The position numbers were made by a program, and so were the translations under genes. Below, in pieces: positions 57,101 to 59,925 of a DNA stretch of 64,000 nucleotides. The notes beneath the pieces were generated by a model, which worked only from the letters and a program-made list of their open reading frames with translations, did not search any database and was not told where the DNA came from. This stretch comes from Paragonimus westermani. Its lineage: Eukaryota; Platyhelminthes; Trematoda; Plagiorchiida; Troglotrematidae. Every line of letters starts with the position of its first letter. Positions within the stretch are counted from its first letter, which is position 1. The stretch lies in assembly GCA_008508345.1 (NCBI GenBank), contig QNGE01002374.1, forward strand, positions 52,985-116,984, given 5' to 3'.

Positions 57101-58443
57101 AGCGCAGTTTTCCGTAAATTTATGTTCGTAAAAAATAGCCTCAATTATTTTTGGGGATATCCTGTGTTTTAACAATAGGAATATTGTACCTCCAAAACTT
57201 CGTCCAGTAGTTTTGTGTGAGCTACAGTATCATTTTCGCTGATGAAAAATGGAGTCTACGTCACGTTAGAAATGTTGGTGACCACGCTGTGGATTATACC
57301 TAGCTGGGAAAATCGTCCGTCAAAGGCGGTATTTGACCATATTTCAGTAGCATCGTTCAAGAATTTGAAAATAACCGATCCTTTGTGGCAGAAAGGATTG
57401 TTGACTGATCGTTGATTGCTGCGTCATTCACTTTGTATTGGGGCCAGAAATATCGATGACTGCTGTTGTGTTTATATAGATATATTTTTCGTTGCCTTTG
57501 ATGTTTTCTTGAAAGTAAAATGTCTTCTGTTATGTAGTGTGATGGTTGCACTTCACTTTACGAGTTTCATGTAGCCACAAAAGATAGTACGCAAATCGGT
57601 GCACAGAAATTGTAGTACATCCTGTACACTTTAAGTAGGCGCAAAGGTGAACCAGAAAGCGAATTCTTTTGTAGAATCCCTAGAATTTTCCACTCCTGCT
57701 CTCTTAGTGACACGCAGTTTCACGCAGCTATAGAACGAATGTACAAAGCAATTGTTTGAAGTCGAGAAATTTTCAAGACATGGTCCTTCGTTATCTCCAA
57801 CGCACCCTTGGGAAATCTGCTGACAACTTCCACGCACACTATCTCATAAGCATATCGACTAATTCAGTGTAACCTGTAGTGTCCTGAGATGAAAGGGCTC
57901 AAGTCATAGTGAAAACACCTCTCTCATGACACCTGATCCATGTTCCCCACGTTCCTCCGAACATGGTTCAACAGGAGTCGTGTACACAATTTCTTCGATA
58001 ACCAGTTTTCTCAGTTTCCTCCCTGTCGACTTAAACAGCGTTGCTCCCTGAAGTTGCCAAGTCTGACACATTGGCTACCATTGTGTACATTCGTCTTACT
58101 ACAAGATTGTCGCTTAACCCTCCTAATCCTAGGTATTGCACCACAAAAGTTAGCACAGTGAACTTAAGTAGCAAAGGTGATAACTCACCTATGTACTCTA
58201 GAGCACGATGCACTAAGTCGTTTTTCACAGATATCCGCTTAGTATGTTGAAATGATCGATGAGAATGAGGACAAAATATTTATCACATGGAATGTGCAAA
58301 TGGTCTCAAATAACCATGTGTAAGGTAACACTGGATCAACCTGAAGATTTGACTGGCCTGCATGAAGTATGGTATTTAAAATATTTCCAAGGCGTAGAGT
58401 TACATATTACATGTGAATCATCAAAAAATCGTCCAAATCAACA
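14961..58443 (+). CDS. ATR-like checkpoint kinase gene (multi-exon, both ends incomplete)
   Basis: About sixteen plus-strand exons follow, in order, the N-terminal HEAT repeats, the UME domain and the start of the FAT domain of ATR, the PI3K-related kinase that senses replication stress and DNA damage in the nucleus. The strongest resemblances to remembered human ATR are at 20704-20823, 23614-23740, 29208-29403, 29581-29993, 35127-35465, 41050-41183 and 50190-50420. Several neighbouring exons agree in phase: 23740 with 24325, 29403 with 29581, 30998 with 32211, 41183 with 47981, 48201 with 50190, and 58132 with 58264. The catalytic domain is not in the window and should lie to the right. Some exons are certainly missed, and another large HEAT/FAT protein is the main alternative. 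Confidence 0.62.
15109..15698. other. intron of the ATR-like gene
   Basis: Overlapping open frames on both strands at 15136-15514 show no family resemblance or good splice sites. Nothing else is seen. Confidence 0.45.
15699..15854 (+). CDS. ATR-like exon, HEAT helices
   Basis: Fifty-two codons in phase 0 between a TTCAG acceptor and a GTGATC donor. The sequence RLSEWDTVMLSVTVLRTLRE is a long amphipathic helix. It parallels the ATR region around residue 200, where a hydrophobic helix precedes the exon at 19782. HEAT repeats evolve quickly, so the match is one of pattern and position. Confidence 0.5.
15855..19781. other. intron of the ATR-like gene
   Basis: Nearly 4 kb with no recognised gene. 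There is a T-rich tract near 18878 and short frames on both strands without splice support. Because the flanking exons do not agree in phase, a small exon may be hidden here. Confidence 0.4.
19782..19933 (+). CDS. ATR-like exon, HEAT helix pair
   Basis: The frame reads NNELDQVTYRFLLTLRCGDP followed by EVTTMRMLPEIVVQLE. The pattern of a hydrophobic helix, a Gly-Asp/Ser-Pro turn and a second helix matches human ATR around residue 240 (LLEYGSPKIKSLAISFL). The acceptor is CTACATAG and the donor GTATTC. The phase-0 end fits the next exon at 20704. Confidence 0.55.
19934..20703. other. intron of the ATR-like gene
   Basis: The overlapping 20013-20195 open frame has no support. Nothing else is recognised. 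Confidence 0.45.
20704..20823 (+). CDS. ATR-like exon, conserved HEAT helix
   Basis: Forty codons in phase 0 with acceptor CTGCAAATCAG and donor GTAAGC. INLSELVKTWLLHALIKLIQ closely parallels the human ATR segment LKSDLLKAALCHLLQYFLKF in helix pattern and spacing. This is one of the better identity anchors for the gene. Confidence 0.62.
20824..21653. other. intron of the plus-strand gene; possible 3' UTR of a minus-strand gene
   Basis: The stop of the minus-strand exon at 21654 means the adjacent sequence below it may be its 3' untranslated region. I did not find a clear AATAAA on the minus strand. Confidence 0.4.
21654..21746 (-). CDS. terminal acidic exon of a minus-strand gene, possibly the ULK-like kinase
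   Basis: The acceptor TTATTTGTTTCAG is excellent and is followed by 30 codons and a TAA stop: WLDDTVVIVSEDDLDLDENE, then a short tail ending EFRR. The acidic DDLDLDENE run is distinctive. It starts in phase 0. It lies on the same strand and downstream of the kinase exons at 46597-34578 with no other minus-strand gene evident between, so it could be the kinase's C-terminus. Intermediate exons would be needed because the last kinase exon ends in phase 2. Ownership is an inference. Confidence 0.5.
   Translation of the reverse strand, partial: WLDDTVVIVSEDDLDLDENETLNLPVEFRR
21747..23613. other. intron sequence with a SINE candidate
   Basis: Apart from the tRNA-like repeat near 22300-22375, I see no gene. 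Open frames at 22366-22548 and 22845-23060 look like repeat or chance. Confidence 0.4.
22300..22375 (+). repeat. tRNA-derived SINE candidate
   Basis: TGGTGCAATGACTAACACG resembles the D-arm and A box of a tRNA and is followed by TTTGCCTCACCAGAGCACG, like an anticodon arm. The B-box position reads GGATCCTTTATCCCGG, which is decayed. It is not a functional tRNA. Confidence 0.45.
23614..23740 (+). CDS. ATR-like exon with the conserved LC..LPW motif
   Basis: The acceptor GTAATTTTCCTGTAG and donor GTAGGA are both strong. The frame starts in phase 0 and ends in phase 1. SICEIPELPGWLRSSS matches the ATR motif LCGMLSLPWIYS in position and spacing. The join to the next exon at 24325 keeps the frame open. 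Confidence 0.62.
23741..24324. other. intron of the ATR-like gene
   Basis: No gene or repeat recognised. Confidence 0.5.
24325..24648 (+). CDS. ATR-like exon, basic cysteine-rich segment (lineage-specific)
   Basis: The acceptor GATTCTTCTTCAG is followed by a long open frame whose first two bases complete the Gly codon left by 23740. After GIESRFLITFCK it becomes basic and cysteine-rich (NNCRGKASRVVCGKTSKAGK), which I cannot align to vertebrate ATR. It may be an insertion specific to this lineage. The end is uncertain; a GTACCT donor near 24649 is my best guess, while the frame runs to 24719. Confidence 0.42.
24649..29207. other. long intronic stretch with a SINE candidate
   Basis: ATR residues equivalent to roughly 650-760 should be encoded here, but I could not identify those exons with confidence. 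The overlapping frames at 25092-25405 are open on both strands. A tRNA-like repeat lies at 26516-26583. Confidence 0.35.
26516..26583 (+). repeat. tRNA-derived SINE candidate
   Basis: CCGTGGCGGCTCACCGAA resembles a 5' tRNA-like half, followed by TGTCTCGCAAAAACTG and the B-box-like GGGTTCCAGATCCCA. The intact B-box shape suggests a tRNA-derived repeat rather than a working tRNA. Confidence 0.45.
29208..29403 (+). CDS. ATR-like exon, HEAT repeat ending in an R-x-S/A turn
   Basis: The acceptor TTTTATAATTCAG leads into 65 codons plus one base before a GTAAAT donor. The end, SDNNSIKHIRISSDLADFAG, parallels the ATR segment DPDKDVRVAFSGNIKHIL, and the preceding leucine-rich helix matches in spacing. 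It ends in phase 1, agreeing with 29581. A second frame is also open over the first 46 codons, so an internal boundary may differ. Confidence 0.52.
29581..29993 (+). CDS. ATR-like exon, helices around the conserved TGDI-type turn
   Basis: A long open frame of about 138 codons. If the exon starts after CAGACGTTAG, its first two bases complete a Val codon from 29403. KLTTLLSATGGIAPL parallels ATR KDTLILTTGDIGRA, and the next hydrophobic helix (ALAQIMPLFLLYRSM) parallels VPFALLHLLHCLL. The likely donor is GTATGA at 29994. The phase does not fit the 30845 exon, so the true donor or a small extra exon remains open. Confidence 0.55.
29994..30844. other. intron of the ATR-like gene
   Basis: The minus-strand open frame at 30262-30495 has no splice support or recognised family. 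Nothing else is seen. Confidence 0.45.
30845..30998 (+). CDS. ATR-like exon, HEAT helices
   Basis: The acceptor TCTTCATCATGCGACAG and donor GTACAC bound 50 codons reading AVTSVLLFLVKNRGIFFIQM, then FDTLLEAVFFAEEF. The helix pattern parallels the ATR segment around residues 880-910 (AKSVKLQSFFSQYKKPICQFL). It ends in phase 2, exactly what the 32211 exon needs. Confidence 0.52.
30999..32210. other. intron containing a non-LTR retrotransposon tail
   Basis: The RT fragment at 31296-31620 lies here. A minus-strand open frame at 31745-31975 follows a possible acceptor but matches no family known to me. Confidence 0.45.
31296..31620 (+). mobile_element. decayed non-LTR retrotransposon RT tail (RTE/CR1-like)
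   Basis: Two pieces in different frames carry the end of a LINE reverse transcriptase. DRVSHLGSVIPSAC corresponds to the usual F-x-YLGS-x-IS-x-GC motif. Later, LSVFDYRCLYQLACITRVN corresponds to the usual VFDHRCLRSI..W..RV stretch near the RT C-terminus. Frameshifts and substitutions show it is dead. Confidence 0.65.
32211..32353 (+). CDS. ATR-like exon, alpha-helical
   Basis: The acceptor GGTTTTATTCAG has a good tract. Its first base completes the Ser codon from 30998, and the frame then runs VQLKNRVNSIFCLQALNKET and FTKMEESLSTFKSFEL before a GTGCTA donor. The helices are consistent with the ATR solenoid but the identity signal is weak on its own; phase continuity is the main support. Confidence 0.45.
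32354..34577. other. intronic region
   Basis: A minus-strand open frame starting at 32586 follows a strong TTTTAATTTTCAG acceptor and could be a further exon of the kinase gene, but in the phase needed it reaches a stop after about 20 codons unless it splices out near 32535. I leave it unassigned. The plus-strand frame at 32799-33179 shows nothing recognisable. Confidence 0.4.
34578..34702 (-). CDS. kinase exon 7: APE motif and helix F
   Basis: The acceptor CCTGTTTTAG is followed by APEVPTRSYSVKSDVWSMGV, then MILECMFGNRRLRELYRINQ. APEV and SDVWSMG are standard kinase subdomains VIII and IX. The usual P-F after the next glycine is replaced by a basic RRLREL stretch. The donor GTAAAT gives phase 2; a GTAACC site farther upstream is an alternative end. 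Confidence 0.75.
34578..46597 (-). CDS. ULK/Atg1-like Ser/Thr protein kinase gene (7 exons seen, 3' end uncertain)
   Basis: Exons 46597-46484, 46436-46329, 46287-46261, 46222-46153, 46114-45920, 38745-38672 and 34702-34578 join in phase into a kinase domain running from the N-terminus to the helix after the APE motif. Features in order: GKGAFGKVYLG P-loop, VAVK lysine, the HEIDTIK helix, VMEYCNGGSL hinge, HRDLKPANIL catalytic loop, ADFG and APEV, then a SDVWSMGV helix. The hinge is very like ULK1/2 (VMEYCNGGDL). Such kinases start autophagy or regulate neurite growth. The first four introns are 38-47 bases, the next two about 7.2 and 4.0 kb. The domain's last helices and C-terminus are not identified. 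The subfamily is inferred. Confidence 0.75.
34703..35126. other. kinase intron 6 / ATR-like intron
   Basis: Nothing recognised in this stretch, which is intronic to both overlapping genes. Confidence 0.5.
35127..35465 (+). CDS. ATR-like exon, UME-domain region
   Basis: A 113-codon open frame ends at a strong GTAAGC donor; the likely acceptor is TTTCAGTAG. QQDILNSLINRSLKLCLLKF parallels the UME-domain helix of ATR (KKMALNSLMSLMKLMG), and TWACHILVQWLVELLE parallels the later CRAWDCFVRCL helix. UME domains occur in ATR and its relatives. It lies between kinase exons 7 and 6 of the opposite strand. Confidence 0.55.
35466..38671. other. intron of both genes
   Basis: A plus-strand open frame at 35852-36112 with FLINSNQYSQLNKFLL could be another ATR helix by pattern and position, but no acceptor fits the phase of 35465. 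A short perfect hairpin lies at 36623-36652. Nothing else is recognised. Confidence 0.4.
36623..36652. repeat. short perfect hairpin
   Basis: TCAATTTGTATGG and its exact reverse complement are separated by CTTG. Thirteen-base perfect arms with a four-base loop could form a stable hairpin. There is no sign that it is a terminator or a regulatory RNA. Confidence 0.7.
38672..38745 (-). CDS. kinase exon 6: DFG motif and activation segment
   Basis: The acceptor CTGATTCAG joins in phase 1 to exon 5 to give VADFGMARVFSDDEEF, then RTVCGTYLYM before a GTAGGT donor. DFG binds the metal ion and the segment that follows is the activation loop. The acidic DDEEF insert is unlike ULK1 and closer to the loop of TBK1/IKK-epsilon. 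Confidence 0.82.
38746..41049. other. intron of both genes
   Basis: Overlapping frames at 39410-39888 are open on both strands without family resemblance. Nothing else is seen. Confidence 0.45.
41050..41183 (+). CDS. ATR-like exon, conserved helix before the FAT domain
   Basis: The acceptor TTTTCTTTCTTTCAG is excellent and the donor GTGAGT is good. The frame reads ILHTETLFLNLHFKF, then SGQSSDACVAIFGQVYPRTA. The latter matches ATR SQARLLCGECLGELGAIDPG in spacing and in the A/GE-x-LG-x-(I/V)-x-P pattern. It starts in phase 2 and ends in phase 1, fitting the exon at 47981. Confidence 0.58.
41195..41520 (+). mobile_element. decayed non-LTR retrotransposon RT tail
   Basis: VSTAFGRLERHIWK matches the common LINE motif S-x-AFGRLRERVW, and VYRSVVLSNLLYDS in another frame matches YRAVVLSTLLYG. 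Farther on are FHLHCL, IGWADMVPNTEVL and LDHVHRTD, the usual FHLRCLR, IRW-D-VPNTEVL and GHVVRMDD stations. The order and spacing are right, but several frameshifts make it a relic. It begins just after the ATR-like exon at 41050-41183. Confidence 0.72.
42250..42680 (-). pseudogene. decayed gag-like fragment with a CCHC zinc knuckle
   Basis: On the minus strand, CFHCGDKGHRKNDR around 42360-42319 follows the CX2CX4HX4C spacing of retrotransposon nucleocapsid knuckles, with the last cysteine replaced by Asp. Upstream, DGDFRVLIEDLVEVVGVKTD resembles a gag helical region, and stops lie between the two. This fits a dead LTR retrotransposon of the Ty3/Gypsy or BEL type. No intact protease or RT was seen beside it, so the class is open. 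Confidence 0.5.
44640..44740 (+). repeat. tRNA-derived SINE candidate
   Basis: A perfect B-box-like GGTTCGAATCC lies at about 44709-44719. The preceding sequence GTGGCATAACTGATGAGG could be a decayed A-box region. The CTGATGAG here lacks a downstream GAAA partner, so I do not read it as a hammerhead ribozyme. Confidence 0.5.
45920..46114 (-). CDS. kinase exon 5: helix E and catalytic loop
   Basis: The phase-1 join gives NEQLPLDPAKLRYIFKQI, then IVHRDLKPANIL. HRD and the downstream Asn are the catalytic-loop signature of active Ser/Thr kinases. The exon ends LTFKV before a GTAAGC donor. Between the catalytic loop and DFG there is a somewhat long segment (RHNHTSEGVAVTKIPLEDL). Confidence 0.85.
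46153..46222 (-). CDS. kinase exon 4: hinge
   Basis: LGSVVILVMEYCNGGSLDSY covers strand 5 and the hinge. The EYCNGG signature is typical of ULK/Atg1 kinases. The donor AAAAGTAAGC leaves phase 1, and the following intron is only 38 bases. Confidence 0.82.
46261..46287 (-). CDS. kinase exon 3: nine-codon microexon
   Basis: Twenty-seven bases encode NLVQLIDFE, the strand-4 segment usually seen as NIV-x-L-x-DF. It is bounded by CTCATAAG and GTGAGC with introns of 41 and 38 bases. Reading through either intron hits a stop or destroys the kinase pattern. Confidence 0.68.
46329..46436 (-). CDS. kinase exon 2: VAVK lysine and helix C
   Basis: The acceptor AAATTTTAG is followed by DPHYLVAVKEITPNGNI, then RSHEIDTIK. 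The Lys of VAVK and the Glu of the next helix form the usual salt bridge. With the GTTAGG donor the segment to NLVQLIDFE has exactly the ULK1 length, but the usual H-P/E-N is replaced by isoleucines. A GTGATT donor 15 bases earlier would instead shorten the loop by five residues. Confidence 0.7.
46484..46597 (-). CDS. kinase exon 1: start and P-loop
   Basis: The ATG at 46597 gives MAMQNSPKPFRTVKQYRYSR followed by TPIGKGAFGKVYLGQHIS. G-x-G-x-FG-x-V is the ATP-binding loop. The short leader before it is the length found in ULK kinases, supporting this start. A GTGAGT donor follows in phase 0. Confidence 0.82.
46598..47980. other. upstream region of the kinase gene, within an ATR-like intron
   Basis: The kinase promoter should lie here on the minus strand. 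I cannot name a motif. A small imperfect palindrome, GTGTTGAC...GTCAACAC, lies near 47428-47451. Confidence 0.4.
47981..48201 (+). CDS. ATR-like exon leading into the FAT domain
   Basis: If the exon starts after GCTACCTAG, its first two bases complete the codon from 41183. The frame is open for 73 codons to a GTAATC donor. KHQTFCTIVMKLINNMLNIV parallels ATR DSSFAYGLLMELTRAYLAYA. The phase-0 end fits the next exon. Confidence 0.5.
48202..50189. other. intron with a Penelope-like fragment
   Basis: Holds the nuclease fragment at 49411-49620. Nothing else is recognised. Confidence 0.45.
49411..49620 (+). pseudogene. second Penelope-like nuclease fragment
   Basis: The translation VKGRILSIAEAIAIRLYSPP, then CAQKRSIKTLNLPWP, lines up with VRLRLLSTAEAIAIRLYNP and CAQKQFVQTLHLPW of the 484-819 fragment. 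The upstream part (VTPLIESNHLINQTESFKSI) also follows that copy. The catalytic GIY-YIG segment is missing, so this is a truncated relative from the same family, inside an ATR-like intron. Confidence 0.72.
50190..50420 (+). CDS. ATR-like exon at the start of the FAT region
   Basis: The acceptor CTGTTTCAACAG leads in phase 0 into LLSILVTQAGNVSSF, which corresponds to the ATR junction QELLSIYDC. Later, TFKLGIKESLRDSLSPLPGF parallels RRFPEHVREILEPHLNTRYK. The donor is uncertain: GTTTCA near 50420 or GTGACA near 50426. Confidence 0.55.
50421..51806. other. intron with a long palindrome
   Basis: The palindrome at 51258-51416 is listed separately. The minus-strand open frame at 50588-50869 shows nothing I recognise. 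Confidence 0.45.
51258..51416. repeat. near-perfect 150-base palindrome
   Basis: Two arms of about 66 bases (GATTGGGAATAACACAACG... to CTCGGGTGGC, and its reverse complement) differ at a single base, plus a few mismatches at the outer end. The centre TTCCTGAGGAA is itself self-complementary, leaving a three-base loop. It could be a miniature inverted-repeat element, a structured RNA locus or a fold-back assembly artefact. No protein is encoded. Confidence 0.85.
51807..51956 (+). CDS. ATR-like exon, FAT region
   Basis: The acceptor TTCGCATTTAG is followed by a frame with YATWFALVFTMMSTATHLLI, then SVQHNIILHLF. This resembles the ATR stretch that ends IYLLPHILVYVLL. A GTAATT donor follows HLF, but the frame continues to 52033, so the end is uncertain. 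Confidence 0.42.
51957..58038. other. intron or unassigned stretch with minus-strand open frames
   Basis: Open frames at 53290-53658, 53975-54208, 55080-55340 and 56415-56879 (plus) and at 54859-55107, 55530-55757 and 55978-56271 (minus) have no family I can name. A triple AGCCGAAGT-like tandem lies near 54985-55010. ATR residues equivalent to about 1570-1640 should also lie here. Confidence 0.35.
55978..56271 (-). CDS. hypothetical minus-strand exon, unassigned
   Basis: An open frame of about 97 codons has AVLVSAYDCECDKPVSEILV and GTFMYFIGSRGIFCTFQW, looking beta-rich and extracellular. A GTATAG donor follows NARE. I cannot identify the family, and the upstream boundary is unclear. It may belong with the frames at 59466 and 55757 to an unnamed minus-strand gene, or be chance. 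Confidence 0.25.
   Translation of the reverse strand: MATMLSCTRHVETPSAVLVSAYDCECDKPVSEILVHTLITELNNTFHIAAVNRQKHAGTFMYFIGSRGIFCTFQWHQLHLPVRPNKLMQDYLNAREV
58039..58132 (+). CDS. ATR-like exon, FAT domain
   Basis: A long pyrimidine tract (TTTTCTCAGTTTCCTCCCTG) precedes the AAACAG acceptor. LLPEVAKSDTLATIVYIRL parallels ATR FLDLIPQDTLAVASFRSKAY. The donor GTATTG leaves phase 2, which the next exon can complete to Arg. Confidence 0.52.
58264..58443 (+). CDS. ATR-like exon, FAT repeat with the EPDG-type motif
   Basis: VTLDQPEDLTGLHEVW corresponds to the ATR station AAMHEPDGVAGVSAI, and the distance from the previous exon's DTLA motif is nearly that of human ATR. The donor GTGAGT follows NQQ. The acceptor CGATGAG is poor, so the start is tentative. 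This is the last ATR-like exon I can see. Confidence 0.48.
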
Positions 58444-59127
58444 GTGAGTAAGAGAAAGAAAAATATTGGGAGAGCTCTGCTACTTGTAAGTGGTATATGA
58501 TGGCAAACAAAATCATTGGACATGAATTAATTCCCACAGTTTCATCCATTTTTACAATAACAAATGAGCTTTTCAGGTGAGAGCGCGAGTGTAGAATGGA
58601 AGCACAGCAAACGTCCGGAAATATAACCAGAAATATCATGGGATACTTCAGCAACCGTCATGTATTTATTACGCCCATAATTCAGCAACTGAACCTAAGC
58701 ATTTAATACAATGTTCACTTTCTCCGAAACCTTCTTGCGCTATTAGGGAGATGCTTTTGGCAAACGACACAACGTAAAGTATTTCATCGATATTGGTTTT
58801 GACTTACTGAAAATTCGTAGCTTCATCACGCAACAAGCCATTGGTCAAAATTCATCATTCGCTAGCCAAAAATACCCCGTAAAGTCGACCAGGAAAAATG
58901 GGCATAACCCTTCATTTCAGAGGTGAGACATGAAGCAAAACTTATGGATTTGGATCTTAAGAATTAGTCACGGATAAACTTACGCACTATGATATCACGC
59001 AATATTGCGCATATTATTAAATGTAATATGTTCCGTGTGTAGAAAAAGGAACTATAACCAGGTTTCATAGGGGCACTTATTCTACGTTCTTTCGACAATA
59101 GTGCTCGTGTAAAAACACCATCAATAC

Positions 59128-59468
59128 GGCCATCGAAGTCACCCCAAAATAGTGGAACGGAATGGGGCTAGCATGGAGCCTGAACCCATAACTGTGGGCA
59201 AACGATGGATAGACGTCCACATAAAGACTGGGGTCCCGCGGTGACAATGACGAAAACCACGTGCAAAGTTTATACCACTCAGTTAAGTTGGAGGTTTCAT
59301 TAAAAACACTTTTGGTGTTCACGTTCAGTAGTTTCGAATTTACCCAGACGGTCTTTTCATACGCAGATAAGTCCAAGACAGTGATAAGGCTAGTGTTTGA
59401 GCAAGTTTTAGTAGCAGAAGAAAAAATCAGATTTTCAAATGATATACGAAAGCCTACATATTTCACCT
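59128..59468 (-). CDS. hypothetical minus-strand exon, possibly extracellular
   Basis: After a GATTAG acceptor, 113 codons stay open to a GTGACT donor. The product has three N-glycosylation-like sites (NTS, NET, NLT) and a segment LYVDVYPSFAHSYGFRLHAS. No family recognised. The length and splice signals are better than those of most chance frames in this window, but a chance frame is still possible. Confidence 0.3.
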
Positions 59469-59849
59469 AATCTGGTATCATCACACATTGTGTTGTGTTC
59501 AAGTGGTCTACTATGAGTGAACCACTAACATAGGGCGGATCAGAATGTCCATGAACGAATAGAACGGGTTCTGGAGAATATTCAAGGGGAAATACGCAGA
59601 ATTCAGCAAATACCTGGTGAAGTGAAAAAATTTCAATTGGACATCTGTACGACTTTCTTCATTAGTAGTTCCCAAACAGAAGCAAGTGCGAGAAAACGCA
59701 AGGAGGTATAATTACCGCCAGAGAGTCCTCACGGATTTTTCGTGTAGAAATGCGTGCTTTGTACACACCCGAATTATACCTACAAAACGGTAATATTTCC
59801 ACACATTCTGTTTCCCTGATCACGGTTGTACAGCATCCTGCGTAATTTA

Positions 59850-59925
59850 ATGTCATGCCGGGATTTGAACTCCGGCCGTGGCAAGGATATGCACTACTGA
59901 CGAGCTCTAATGAGAGCGAAACTCG
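59850..59925 (-). repeat. tRNA-derived SINE candidate
   Basis: On the minus strand, GGAGTTCAAATCCCGGCA has the B box and 3' end of a tRNA-like sequence. TAGAGCTCGTCAGTAGTGC upstream could be the A-box part. A functional tRNA is unlikely because the arms do not pair cleanly. Confidence 0.45.
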
